A DNA stretch of 64,000 nucleotides, taken from contig CM023481.1 of assembly GCA_013339685.2 (NCBI GenBank), forward strand, positions 76,218,121-76,282,120, written 5' to 3'. Position 1 is the first letter of the stretch. Each line of letters starts with the position of its first letter. Below are positions 11,301 to 22,465 of the stretch, one piece after another. The DNA is from Hyalomma asiaticum (Eukaryota > Arthropoda > Arachnida > Ixodida > Ixodidae). The notes below the pieces were generated by a model, which saw only the letters and a program-made list of their open reading frames with translations, was not told the DNA's origin and did not search any database. A program made the translations under genes and the position numbers.

Positions 11301-11485
11301 ACACGTTGGCAGTACTGATATGGTGCACATCTTTTGTCGAAAAGAACTGAACGCTATGGCGCGCTTATGTGCATAACGAAAGTGCCGTTTATTCCTGCGA
11401 TTTTGTGCAAAGCAAGACAATATCCTGGTGAATGATAGTAAAAGCATACTTAGTTAGGCCAGTTAGTGTACAATCATAGTAGCAC
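8400..11485. other. Mostly unassigned; short repeat traces
   Basis: No gene was recognised. A short motif (CAGTGAAAAACGC or its complement) recurs at about 8,646, 11,052 and 11,132, suggesting a small dispersed repeat. The minus frame near 10,696-10,884 holds a Ser-rich acidic stretch (SSSSSSSEDSDYD) without a domain. The plus frame 9,279-9,642 is described separately. Confidence 0.35.
9279..9642 (+). CDS. Small ORF with two hydrophobic segments, uncertain
   Basis: From the first ATG the frame gives about 120 residues with two hydrophobic stretches (around FVTVLFGFAL and VISVGLLLCI) that could span a membrane. It ends at TAA, and an AATAAA follows within a few bases of the stop. I recognise no family. 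An upstream GACGAAGCTCC block resembles tick-type repeats (compare 57,168), so this may be a chance frame in repeat DNA. Confidence 0.15.
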
Positions 11486-11563
11486 AGCGCAAAGACACGA
11501 CATAAAAGAAAGGGGTCGCTGATTTCTCTCCGCTCCTCCTCTAGTGTGTCGTATCTTTGCGCT
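11486..11563. repeat. Small fold-back resembling a Penelope-like terminus
   Basis: AGCGCAAAGACACGACA at 11,486-11,502 is mirrored, with one mismatch, by TGTCGTATCTTTGCGCT at 11,547-11,563, with a 44-bp spacer. The wording resembles the GCGCT...GTCC...TCTT type sequences found near the other Penelope-like fragments of this window. Assignment to PLE is inference. Confidence 0.45.
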
Positions 11564-11649
11564 GGACTTTTATGAGTGATAGTAATACATGTGAATTTTT
11601 ATCGCATTGCTGTAAGAGCGGTTAACACACACCAAAATCGCTTGGGAAC

Positions 11650-11735
11650 AACCTATCATGGACGCGTGGTAGCGTCACCGCGGGGACTTTCGTTCGATTC
11701 CTACCGCCTCGCTCCTGGATAGGTTGCCTTCGATC
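11650..11735 (+). repeat. tRNA-like sequence, probable SINE head or decayed tRNA
   Basis: A GTGGTAGCGTC block resembles a pol III A box, and GTTCGATTCC is a good B box. CAACCTATC at the start pairs with GATAGGTTG at the end, like an extended acceptor stem. The spacing is irregular for a functional tRNA, so a SINE head or pseudo-tRNA is more likely. Confidence 0.35.
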
Positions 11736-12207
11736 ATTGCAGCTCGTTTTCCTTAGTTAGCTCACGTGAAGATGCCGTGAAGACTAGTGTGAAATTCCTG
11801 CAAAGCCAATGAATGTTTCTGGAAAGAATGACGGATCCGAGTTGCCGGGCATCCTTCTCGGAATGCACGGTGGTTCTTTTGCTCCGGCTCACTAAAGGCG
11901 TGCGTGTGTCATTGCACAGGACACGTCGCCGCCACCTGGCTTGCCACAGGTGCTTTGGCATTCCAACACGTGAGCACGTTCCTCTTTCCATCCTTCGAGA
12001 CCTTTTCGAGCTTTACGCGTGATATGCTTTCCTCCCGAAGAACTGAACGCTTATACAAGGACAGTGTGGGCTATGGAATAGTGATCCTAAATTTTCCATA
12101 CTGCCCAAGTGCTCGTTGAACACCGAGAAGTTCTCTCACTGCTATGTGAGGCATAAATATGAAGGCATATTATTTGAAAAGAACTCAGTGTAGTTATATG
12201 CACATAC

Positions 12208-12409
12208 CAGTCGGGCACATTGGCGGCATCCTCACAAGTGTAACTGTAGTGGCTAAAGGCCTTGCCATATCCGCAGCTGATGAGACGTGGCTTCTCGTTG
12301 ACACAAGTAATGAGGCGCGTGCAGTCAGCCGGGTGGGGATAGCGTGGATACGGGTAGAACTTTGCACCGGGACCCGTCACCTTGTCTGGGCACCGGAATC
12401 CCACGATGG
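12208..12409 (-). CDS. Obstructor/CPAP3-like gene, chitin-binding domain 3 exon
   Basis: This exon encodes the third peritrophin-A (CBM14) domain. It opens after an AG acceptor with two bases completing a codon begun in the exon at 13,566, then reads VGFRCPDK..., YPYPRYPHPADC, LITC and LISC to TCED. Five of the six cysteines are here. The exon stops as ...GAC TG before GTATGTG, so the sixth cysteine codon (TGC or TGT) is split by a phase-2 intron and must be finished by a further exon below 12.2 kb that I could not locate. The length of 202 nt fits the phases (2 + 66 codons + 2). The HPADC...LITC...LISC spacing resembles arthropod obstructor proteins. Such proteins bind chitin in cuticle or the tracheal/gut lining. 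Confidence 0.82.
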
Positions 12410-13565
12410 CTGCATGGATTCACACTCGCAAGTTAAACGGTTCCTCTCCTCCACAAACAGAATCTCTAAAGCTGCTAATGAGTGATGACCTTCGCTCAGG
12501 GTTTTCATATTTCCTAAATGTGTGGATGCGCCAATTGATATCTACTAAGCGGAGTCAAAGGTTCACATCAGAATGAATAAGAAAATTTTCGCTTAAACAA
12601 TGAAAGGCGACAGGTTGGACACAGGTATTGAATAAAACGACACACGCGCCTGTGCCGTTTCCTCCTCTGTAACCTGTTGCGCTGCTTTTTTTCAAGATGA
12701 ATATCGAGCTACTCACCCAAGCTCCTATTCTGCTTCGATTTTCCCTGCTAAGTAAATGCACAAAATGTAAGATTATTCAAGGACAACGCAGGTATTTAAC
12801 CGATACAAAACAACATTAATCCACAGACACCTTCTTAATTAGCCAAACGCATTCATCTTCGCGGGAAAGGGGTCGGGCATTATTGCAGGGAACTATATTT
12901 ATTCCACGTGCAATAAAAATAGCCGGTCCACAAAGCAAAACACGAAATGTTCATGTCTCAATTTCCTGTATATAAACTTAACGCACCTGTACGTGCGCAT
13001 GTACTACAATACCACATGATTTCCTGTCATTGACTTCACGTAGACTCATATGTCTCCTTTCTGCCGCGACGTGACACAGTGGGTGCCTTTTTGCAGCGGC
13101 TCACATTTACCACACCTCAACGCGCCGCGTGCCCGTAAGCAAACAAACCCGTCGTCTCTACCACGCCGGCGTATCAGGTCGCCGGCTTATGGGAGTTGGT
13201 GCCGCATGCTCACAGTTACAACAACGCAAGAATTTTTTGACCAGCAGAAGAGGAACAGTGATTTGACGTTCTCGTTCAACTGGTGTCTAGTCGTTGTTCT
13301 ACCCATCAAAGCTTACGATGGGCATCGCTTGCATCAGAGAAGGCAGCAGAACATGTGGTACGAAATGCAGCTTCTTGCAGTCACAAACACATATTTGGTT
13401 GATGTGTAGGATTGTCTAAATTACGCGTATATTTTTATCGCGGGCTTCAGAAGCACTGCAATCACGTTGAAGGTATGAGGCAAATCGTGGAACATTCTAT
13501 CTCTGCCAACCCATTTTGTGTATTGATTGTGTGGGGAGAGGAAGGAAAGCGCGAAATACTCGAAC

Positions 13566-13751
13566 CTTCCGAGTCACATCCTTCGACTAGGTCTGGCCAG
13601 TTGCAGGAGTGTGTGGCATCGTCATACGCCAGTCCTGGTTCACAATTGGTCAAGTTGGCAAGCCCAAACTCGCACTTGAAATACTGCAGGCAGCTGCCGC
13701 TGGGAAATATTCCAAACTGCCATGGGCAGTCAGGAGAAGGAATGGGACCAG
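13566..13751 (-). CDS. Obstructor/CPAP3-like gene, chitin-binding domain 2 exon
   Basis: A strong acceptor (TTTTTTCAG) opens the exon with two bases completing a proline codon begun in the previous exon. The domain reads DCPWQFGIFPSGSC, YFKCEFG, LTNCEPGLAYDD and CNWPDLVEGC, giving all six CBM14 cysteines with the aromatic residues expected at the chitin-binding face. I end the exon at G|GTTCGA, which leaves one base and joins in phase to the exon at 12,409. A donor six bases further on (A|GTATTT) would also keep phase, so two residues of the linker are uncertain. The exon is 186 nt. Introns of 1,156 and 1,871 nt separate it from its neighbours. Confidence 0.85.
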
Positions 13752-15622
13752 CTGAAAAAAAGAAAACGTTTCACTTTTTACAATTTATATAGACAAGTTC
13801 TGTAAGCAAACAAAAAAGCAAAGCATTTCAAGGGAATTTCGCGAAAAATCGCAAGGAAGACTGAAGAATGACGAAAGTGCCGTTGTAGTCTCGTGCTATT
13901 GCCAATGATTACGCTTTTGTGGATTGTGGAAATTCTGTTCAACAGCAGGCTTAGCTACACAAACTAAAGAAGCAGCTGGCTTCTGAAAACATCTCGTTTT
14001 TGGAAACGGTGGCACACGACCCGAGGAATTAAGCATTCGTAATGCGAGAATTTTCTGCACGCTAGGCCCCACTGCAAAATTTTCCAGTGCATGTTGGAAC
14101 CCGACTAACACCACCATTTCATGCACTGCTCATGAATGGGCGCCCCTTTATTGTTAGCTCAAAACATGTTTAGACAGCAAGTAGCAAGTGAAATTAACGA
14201 AGTGTTCTGTGCCGAAAGAATATGAGAACAGTGCGTCCCTAAGCCATCAGTCAGTCTGAGGAACATGTACCTCGCTTAGACGTGTGCTTAAAAAAACTCA
14301 CCATGCGCGTGTTGTTCTGTTCACGACATAGTGACAAGGTGTCTTTTCTCGACGCGTTATCGATAACCTCAAGGAAATGCGTGCACATTTGCTTGCATTC
14401 GAATAAAAATTCAATTGCGAGTCAGCGGTGGTAATTCCCTTCCAAGTCCTAGTTCTTGTTTTTCCGTGATGGCTTCCCAATTGCAAGAACCAGCGCCTCC
14501 AGTTGCCGGAAGCATTGTTAATGCGTTGTGAACGATGACATTTCACTGGGCGGCACACACTTGGGTGCGGGGACAGCTCGGTTTTCGCTGGCACTGTGCT
14601 GGAATGAGCTGGCATCAAGGGGATGTCACTGGTGTCAGTGCGAGGCTTGCTGGACTCTGTGGCACACTGGGACGTTGGGCGCTGGCACCACTGCGAAACG
14701 CACTGGAAGCTGTGCAAGCTACTCTGGTTACAGTCGGGCGCTACGCACTAGGATCAGTATTATTCGCTTTCAATTCGTGTGGGAGCGCGTACAGCTGGGT
14801 TTTACCTCATCGCTGGGAGCTATAGCCTGGTCTAGTGCGCAGCGTGCGGGTACTCGCACATTATTACGCAAAGCAGCAGTGAAAGTTTGTGTAGGGCCCC
14901 CAGTCTATAAGACCAGTTATGTTGAAGTCTTCCTGCATTTTTCTAATGCATGTGAATGTTCCCTCAGAGTGCTTATGAGTTAGGCAAGAGTGTTTTGCTT
15001 CGTTTACTAGTAACAGTGCGTTGAGGGTACGGGCATTCTTCCGTACCAAGAAATATTCTTGCGCTACCCGCTGCTCCGTTAGTGCTAAAATATTGCAGAA
15101 CGGCCCCATTTGGAGTCACCACCATGCGATGTATCACTTGGTTTTGTTACTCACTCACTTTGTCAAGAAAACAGTGCAAATTTGTCTCGGGGATGGTGCC
15201 TGCGCGTGCTCGCATTGCATGTTGAACCAGCAGCGCAAAGAACTCACCGAAGGAAAGAAAAAAGAACAGGACGAGCGCTAACTTCAAATCAGTGTTTATT
15301 AAAAGAAGCCACACCTATTTACCAACCTTCTCAAAAAGCACAAAAATACATCATCACGGAAGAACACGCCCACGCATTATAGATGTGAACAAAAGCTCGG
15401 ATACAGTTAAGAAAACCAGAACCTAGATATAAAAGCAACTTCAGTGGGGCGAAGACAAAGGAAGGATGGCTAACAAACGTGGGGCCATTCTCACGAATAT
15501 ATTAAGCATCTACGACTTCTGTAGTCGTCTCTTTTGCGGAGCACGTCTCTTCCATCGGCTCAGCATTGCCCCATTATACAGGTACGCAAAGAGCATAAAC
15601 AGTTAGTCTTGAGCATACGTAC
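13752..15622 (-). other. Intron between chitin-binding exons 1 and 2
   Basis: It runs from GTACGT to TTTTTTCAG on the minus strand. It holds GC-rich sequence around 14,530-14,850, with long overlapping frames on both strands but no recognised domain, and a Penelope-like 3' end near 15,240-15,430. No nested gene is supported. Confidence 0.6.
15237..15430 (-). mobile_element. Penelope-like element 3' end fragment
   Basis: On the minus strand the sequence reads AATAAACACTGATTTGAAGT, then TAGCGCTCGTCCTGTTC and a T-rich run. The same wording (GCGCT, GTCCTGT, TTCTTTC) flanks the PLE C-terminal fragment near 52.5 kb and forms the palindrome at 62.8 kb. No coding part remains. Confidence 0.4.
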
Positions 15623-15848
15623 GTTTGTCGAGGCGGTCGCCGCAGTCGACGCGCCAGTTGTAGTTGCAGAAGTCGTAGATGCCGCCATTGGGGTCGAAGA
15701 GAAGTCCGTTGGGGCACACTTCCTCAGTCACGGTGCCATTCTCACAGCGCGTGTACCGGTCGCAAGCTGTCGGGTGAGGCCAAGCCAGCAGGCCCGGGTC
15801 TGGGCAGTGCCGCGGCTCCGACCACAAGTGGCACAGCGCCTGCATCAT
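15623..15848 (-). CDS. Obstructor/CPAP3-like gene, chitin-binding domain 1 exon (main entry)
   Basis: This is the first recognised exon of a secreted cuticle-type protein with three chitin-binding domains, the layout of the obstructor/CPAP3 family (Gasp is the best-known member). It reads RHCPDPGLLAWPHPTACDRY, RCENGTVTEEVC, GLLFDP and CNYNWRVDCGDR, again with six cysteines. It ends C|GTACGT, leaving one base that the CT of the next exon completes to proline. The upstream limit is approximate: an AG at about 15,839 is a possible acceptor, with a poor pyrimidine tract. The signal-peptide exon expected above it was not found. Domains 1, 2 and 3 sit on one exon each in the right order and phase, which makes chance unlikely. 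Which paralogue this is cannot be told here. Confidence 0.85.
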
Positions 15849-15899
15849 TTCGTATCCAAGTGTTTGCTTCGAGGTCGAGGATAAACCGGCAATAATGAT

Positions 15900-17620
15900 G
15901 CTATTTACGGCGCCACAGGAAAACTACGATAGAGCAGCCGGTCCACTATTGATATTCAGAATACACAGCCTCACGAGAGTACGAACATACAAGGGCTCAC
16001 GCTTGTAAGTCGCGCAGTGCGCTGGTAAATGGGGATTGCCTGCAAACCCGAAGGATGCTTGACACTGCCACTACTCTGAAGAAGTTTGATTTGCAATAAT
16101 TATTTATTGCGCCATGAAGATAAGAAAGGCCCAAGCAAAAATCGAGTGACGATTCATTTTTACAAGGAGCGCCGCCTACGCAAACGAATGTGCGCGCTCC
16201 CTCTTTAAAAAGAACACAGCGATTCATTGCATCATCTGCGCTTAATTCACGGCGTCCTCAACACAAACCGTACCATGGCTCTAGGCATGGTCGAGCCAAC
16301 TACAGACGTGCACGTCGCCAAATCTCCCTTGTTCACTGCATGACGCAATCGACTGTGAGAGACGGGTCGGCCGTCTAGGAGCCACATCATGGGCTACCGG
16401 CGTTTCGTTCCTCTCCGTGCTAGGAATCGACATTCTCGGTGACGGCAGCACAATCTTCGCCAACTCAGACACTCCAGACAGCACTATATGAGTGCAGACC
16501 AACCAGCACGCGGTTTCATGGCGGTGAGTTATGCCAACGTAATGATGCCGTAGTTGCACGCGAAGAACCTGCCGTCCGCTTCGAGCCTACTAAAGGAGTA
16601 CTGACACAAGTTTACGCAGGCGAGGTGACTTGGTAGATTGGGAGGTAGATGATGTACGTGGGGACGCACATATATCATTTGCGAAATATCAACCGTAAAT
16701 GCAGCCTAGAAAGTAATTCTTTTAAAAACTTCCTGCAGCGCAACCTAGTGGTCAACGGAGGACCTCGCGACATCGGCATCTAACAAGGTATGTAAAAAGC
16801 CACAATCAACCACGTCACCAGGTTGTGCTGGCCGCCACTGCCGCTGCTGTTCTTGCGGCCTGTTTGCGCAGACGAACTGTCGCGATCCGGTGCTCGCGTG
16901 CACACGTTGCTAGAGAGGCCAGACAGGTTTGGCATGCTGCTGTGCACGAACCGGTGGGGATAAAACTGACTTTAAGGTAACTAACTGTTGAAAAGGATGT
17001 CTTGTAAGTGGAAATGAGTATCACGCAAAATGGACGAAAATAAATTTTCCCTCAGCTTAGGAAAACACATGAAAATAATATTCCCTATAGTGTATATATG
17101 CAAGCATAGACACAAACACACGTGCGAACACATACAAGGAGATGTTAGACAACTACACCCCCCCCCCCTCTTACTCCTCCCCTCCACCAACCATCCTCGT
17201 GAAATAAAGCCAAATTGCGAATTCTCTTATGCCTGCAGTGCAATAATCTTTGGTTCACATGTTAACAAGAGCATCCACGACAGATCGGCGCTGTTTTCTG
17301 AATAGGTTCAAAAAATGTTGCAGGGCACCTTTAACAGCGAACCGAGCGGCTTCATAGCAATAGTATCATTTGCCGAAAGTTGATATCTTCGCAGCACTTG
17401 CAGGAGGTGACTTTCTCACTGCGCTTGATCGACGCAACGCCTAAAACCAGCTTTCTCTGGACGCAGACGCCAAAAAGAATGCAATGACAGACGTGCATAA
17501 AGGACCTTACGGCTAAATCGCCTCGCCTTTGGGCTGTTTCACTGGCCCATAGAATCTGTTCTGCAAGGCGTTCTAGGGGTGAAAGTGTGCCTAGGTATAT
17601 ACTGTCTCTGAAAAACGTTT
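15900..17620. other. No gene recognised; one isolated MITE end
   Basis: At 16,593 the text AAAGGAGTACTGACACAAG matches the terminal inverted repeat of the MITE at 17,626-18,161, but no partner end was found. A C-rich run lies near 17,158-17,168. The missing 5' exon of the chitin-binding gene could lie here or beyond. Confidence 0.4.
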
Positions 17621-17621
17621 C

Positions 17622-18165
17622 TTAAAGGAGTACTGACACGATTTTTCGGCAGCTCAAAATGTACATTTTGCGTTTTCTAGCCATGTATTGTTAACGCCCT
17701 CCGCACACGGAAGCCAGGAAACACGTACAAAATATTTTAGTTTGGTTTTAAAGTTTTCGTCGCCCAGCACCACAAGCCAGACCCAGTGCAATGGACACTA
17801 CGATGACGTATGAGCGCAGTCTATAAAAACCGCCGAAATCGCTGTCAGAGTCACTGGACGACCGTAAAATTGTCGTTGTTTGCGTGCCCCGCGTGTAATT
17901 GACCACAGACGACAGAGTTGCAGCGACACTATCACGAATTTCTGTCCCTACATGACTCAGACTTCGTCCGACGATGTTGATATGTCACTAGGAAACCGCC
18001 CCCTCGAAATCGAAACCGAAAGTGGGCTTTTAAGGGAGTCGTATTAAAAATACATTCATTGTCTTGCGAGACACCATCATACTCTTTTTGGAGTTCTCCA
18101 CGCCAGTGCTTTCATTTACAGCAATAATACGACAATGTCAAAAATTCGTGTCAGTACTCATTTAA
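17622..18165. mobile_element. 536-bp MITE (family A) with TTAA duplication
   Basis: The terminal inverted repeats are AGGAGTACTGACACGATTTT at the left and ATGAGTACTGACACGAATTT at the right (read inward). They are flanked by TTAA at 17,622-17,625 and 18,162-18,165. The inside has no ORF. TTAA duplication is typical of piggyBac-type transposases, although the ends do not start with the usual CCC, so the superfamily is uncertain. A second copy in opposite orientation lies in pieces at 28.26 and 30.05 kb. Confidence 0.8.
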
Positions 18166-18224
18166 GGCACTCCTTTCATAGCAATGCCATAATGTTCCTA
18201 GAGGACTTTCAAAAGAATTAATGA

Positions 18225-18300
18225 TTGATTTGTAGGGTCTTATTTACCAAAACCACAATGTAATTACGAGAGACGCCGTAGTGGAGTGTTTCGGACATAT
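18225..18300 (-). mobile_element. tRNA-derived SINE, 3' fragment
   Basis: TTGATTTGTAGGGTCTTATTT...TTACGAGAGACGCCGTAGTG matches the 3' part of the SINE that is complete at 62,242-62,480, with several substitutions. The head is missing. Confidence 0.6.
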
Positions 18301-19440
18301 TCAGAGGAATTCCATAAATATATACCCTTAATAATATCTCATAAAACACAGAACGCATGGTTCTGAGCAATCACGTAGATTGCTCATAAATAAAACGAAA
18401 AGCTTATATGCTGCTGCTAAATGGCAATCGTGTCCTTCTTCGTGATCTATACGCAAACACTGTCTAAAATATTACTGCCTCCCAACATCTGAATCGAAAA
18501 AGAAATATTTTTCCACTGACCTGTGCTCACTCCCACACACTAACTCTAACAAGTTTAGGCGAGCTATTTCTCCTTGCCGTGACAATAATATTGTTACATA
18601 TAATGCTGGAAATGCCTCTGTCCCACGTCACTACATATGAGTAGGCTTCAACTGTGAATTCATCTTCTGCTTGGTTTTCAGAAATGAGCAACGCGTTCCC
18701 TGTGTCTCCGACCTTGATCATTCCTTAATGTCCATCACAAAATATGAGTGTCGAAGGCATAGCAAAACTCATACACAATTTAAAGGTGTCTGTATGGCAT
18801 GCCATTTTATTTATTTCAAATACTTCTAGCCAATAATTTGGCTCAAGCAGGATAGGCGTTACATAGAATGCAAAGGTCAATATACAAACAACGCATAAAT
18901 GAACGCAGGAAGCACAACATAAAAGCATGAAAATCATTTTACAGCTAGGGCCATCAAACGGAAGGAACAAACGCGCATGTGATAGGAACAAATAAGTAGG
19001 AGCGGTAAGAACTAAGAACTCTATATATTCCAAACATGGCCCTGCATTTGGCTAATAAAATCGTCGAAAATAAATACGCTATGTGGGAAAGAATTTCAAT
19101 CCGCGACCAGGCGAGGGAAGAAAGCTGTACTGAAACGCTTTTGCGCGCACGAAGAGTGGTGCCAACGAATGTTTGACTGTGCCGCGTTGTCCTCGTACTG
19201 AGACGCTTAACAGATGTTGGGAGAGCTAAATTGATCTTACCTGTAAGGCAATTGTGAGGGAATGAAAGACGGTTCACTTCGGGCTTCCAACGTCGGTATT
19301 TTATTGCGCTTCATCAAATCTGTAGCAGAATCTAGACGTTTATACTTGCCAAATGTATATAGAACTGCTTTCCGTTGAACGTTTATTGAAAATATTAGCC
19401 CTAAATACTAAAAGAACATATCTGCTATGCCCCATCAGAT
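18300..19440. other. No recognisable gene
   Basis: AT-rich sequence with short frames on both strands. The minus frame 18,725-19,033 is Cys- and Leu-rich but matches nothing I know. Confidence 0.4.
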
Positions 19441-20109
19441 GTAATACATTTTTCAACAACCCTAATTATCATCCGGTCTACTTCTTGCTGACTGAAAAAT
19501 TGCTAAAATAATTCCGCTACATAGAATTGTAATGGAGGCTCACCTACTCAACGCTGGCATGCATTTGTTGTAAGCTTCTTGAGCACATCATTGCTTCCAC
19601 ATATAGCGCAATTTTTAATCAAATAACGGTTTCTTGCCAAATCAAAGTGGTTTCCGTAGAGCGTTGTCTTGTGACACACAACTCTTAAAATTTGCGTCAG
19701 ATTTACAATATGGCGTGCATAATAACAAAATCACTGAAAGCATGTTTTCTAACGGAGCTTAGGCTGGACTCATTAACATTACCGTGGCTTCGCAACTTCA
19801 TCAAGTCAGCAGTCTTTCACATTTGTGAATAATTTTATCTCTTCTACATCAACTGTAACGTCAGGTGTACCCCAAAGTTGTGTATTAGGCCTTCTGCGTT
19901 TCGTAATTTTCATTAAGGATTTGCCCAGTAACGCTTTTTCCCTCAATCTTTTCAGATGCCATTCCCAGTGACTCTACTTACAAATATCTTGCCGTTTATC
20001 CTTGTACAGCTCCTTTCTGGTACACTCACGTGGAGAAGATATGCCCTAAAGCTAACAGAACTCATCAGGGGTTTCCGCGCCAACATGTGCATCATTCTGC
20101 TCTATCTGA
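19440..20109 (+). pseudogene. Degraded CR1/L2/Jockey-like LINE RT, 5' piece
   Basis: Across several shifted frames, RT blocks are still legible: CKLLEHII near 19,570; SGVPQ...VLG near 19,860-19,890 followed by KDLPSN; then YKYLAVY and HVEKIC, thumb-region motifs, at about 19,975-20,050. Stops and indels are frequent, so this is an old dead copy. It breaks at 20,110, where a MITE is inserted, and resumes at 20,582. Confidence 0.7.
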
Positions 20110-20111
20110 TA

Positions 20112-20579
20112 CCCTTATCACACGACGCAACTAAAGTACACTTTGAGCGAGTGCACTTATGCTCACAGAGTGCACTTCCGTTCACGCGCTGCTACGCGAG
20201 AAACAGAATTGTGCTTTGTAAATGTTCATTCCCCTAGCGGACGTGGCCGCAGACTGCCCAAGGGCGAGAATAGCGAGGTTTTTTTGTTGTTGTTGTTGAT
20301 ATATGATTTGTTTTATTGCATAGCAGTATTTATAATACCGGAAACAATGTTTTAAAAATACTACGGGCGCCGCGTTGTGCATTAGCGCATTTGTTTACAA
20401 GCCACTGCTACCGTGACTACACCCTCCGCCGCCGCGAAGTGAGTTCGGCGAATGCACTCGCCAGCAAGTGCGCTTCGCGGCGAGAGTCACTAAACGTTCC
20501 CGTGTGACAGCGTGCGAATGACACTAGCGGCGAAGTCCACTCTCTCAAAGTGCACTTAAGTTGCCACGTGTGACAGGGG
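20112..20579. mobile_element. 468-bp MITE (family B) inserted in a LINE, TA duplication
   Basis: The ends are inverted repeats: CCCTTATCACACGACGCAAC at the left and, read inward, CCCCTGTCACACGTGGCAAC at the right. The similarity goes on through CACTTTGAG for about 45 bp. TA flanks both ends (20,110-20,111 and 20,580-20,581). No transposase is inside. The same 17-bp start, TATACCCCTGTCACACG, occurs at 57,358, ahead of the Myb/SANT gene. Confidence 0.8.
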
Positions 20580-20581
20580 TA

Positions 20582-20770
20582 TAACACTTGGCAACTGACC
20601 TCCTAAACGTTTGCACGCCAGCAGCTGGAATATGCTTCATAGATCTCGTCTCTCGTCATGCAGGACATAGCGAGAATCCAGGCTCTGCCTATATACACAT
20701 CGGGACGTTACGAGCCGTCATCGCTGCATATTTTAAATATCTGAAGAAGCCTAAAAAAACCTTCCTCAAT
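20582..20770 (+). pseudogene. Degraded LINE RT, 3' piece after the MITE
   Basis: Directly after the MITE the LINE reading resumes with a FARQQLEYAS block, the 'V-R-P-x-L-E-Y-A' motif found just after the RT in CR1/Jockey-type LINEs, then the remnant RIQAL...RYEPSS. Order and orientation match the piece ending at 20,109. Confidence 0.6.
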
Positions 20771-22460
20771 GTTACGTACTCTTAAAAAAGAGCGAAAAGG
20801 CGCTGGCGAAATACTGTACAGAAGTAAAAATGATGGTAAATAATAAGCAAACCGCATGATGGACACACGCCAACATTTCAGTTCCGGTCTGAAGGCGTCT
20901 CGATTTAATCTTACGGAAACTCATGCACAAAATTTCTTTCCAAAAGCTCCCTTTGCTCTACAGCCACCACACATGCATTCGTAGTTGTCACCACATGGAA
21001 TGGATTGAATTTCCCTACAAAAATCGAAAAGGGCCCTGCCAAAAACTAGAATGTTCTCTTGCATGGCTTTAAGGGCGAACGAATTTGTGTATTCTTGTCT
21101 ACTAGCAAGATTATATGACTGCGCTTGCAAACAGCCTGTTGAAGGCGCCACGGTTTCGTTCTTATATCACTGGGTTAGCCGGTGAGAGAACCATCGCAAC
21201 TCCAGAAGGCGAGCCGGAAAGAGAGACAAGCGCCGACGTCAATCTCAAAGCACGTGTTTATAAGCGTACTCGCAGTAGAACTTCGATATGCTACATCAAT
21301 AAGCGCAGAAGTTCAAGGCAAGATGGAGGCTTAAAGTCATGAACACGTCGCTGAGCACGGTGAGTAGAAGAAAACGTCGCTAGAATCGACATTTGTACGA
21401 GCACACCTCTCTTCGTCGGGACAACCACTGCTTTCGAAGTCCGCTTGTCCAAACGCTAACTCCATTTCCTGGACTTCGTCGTTCTCAGCACTCTTTCAAT
21501 GAAGTGGAAACTTTATTTCCGACAAAGTGAAAAAATGGTTTGTAGACAGTTTTCACCCCCCCCCCCCACACCTCCTCTGTCTGGGACACTTTCTTGATCA
21601 ATTATTGCGTTGCCGCATATCGTCTCACTCGAATGAAAAGAAAGGAAGCTGCGGTGGTGGGCGTCCTCAATTCTGGCGGTTGTCGTACTACCTTCGGGCT
21701 GCGGCGACACAGGGCGCGGCTTCGAGGCCTCACTCATTCCTACGACATTTAGGTCAGCGATACGGCACGTTTTCGAGGCCAACCAGCGTTTCTGTCGCGC
21801 CCACTTGTATCGCGAGGGCAGACGACGACGACGACGAATATTGCTTTCTCCACACAGCGCCTTCGTATTTGAGCAATAAAATGTCGCTACAGAGAGAACT
21901 CCATTGCTCATACAGCTAGGCAAGGACATCCTGTTATCACTTAAAGAAGGCATAATAAAGAAGGAAAAGAAGCAAGATCAATGTATTCCTCCCTAATAAA
22001 TTTGTGCTTTGAGTTTGAACGCTTCTGTGCGCGCAGATTATTGAGCCTAAAGAAATATTCACCAAAATAAGAGCAAATTTCGCGGCATTTGTGTAGCTTG
22101 CCCGAAATCCCTAAGCGGACAGCATAAAATATTTCCCTCGTACTTGCCCCTTTGTTCACCATACCGATTCCTCTTGCCAAATGTTGTGTGCCTGTATTCA
22201 CACAAACAACTTGCGCTGAAAATGTTTGCAAACGAATATTTTAGCTAATCACAATGCTGGTCACATTCTTGCACCCTGAAGAGCCCACCATTCCAAGCAT
22301 GGAAGAACGCGCCGAAAAGACGGCGAAGACGACGATGCGGCATGGAGTGGGCATCTTCATTGGGGAGGTTTGCGGTAGGACTAAAACCTGCCATTTCGGG
22401 ACGACTGCTGTAGCCATTCGTTATATTTGTGGCACGGGCTATGGTACATTTTTTTTTTTA
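20771..22460. other. No recognisable gene
   Basis: It contains a C-run near 21,556 and a short GAC repeat near 21,822. Frames around 21,510-21,950 overlap on both strands without any motif. Confidence 0.4.
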
Positions 22461-22465
22461 GGAAC

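Noticed and set aside
14298..14983. Overlapping frames of 139, 151 and 96 codons inside the chitin-binding gene's intron
   Set aside because: Both strands are open across the same GC-rich DNA with no motif; a nested gene is not supported.
21556..21570. C-run as a functional site
   Set aside because: Simple homopolymer; similar runs occur at 17,158, 36,275 and 39,270.
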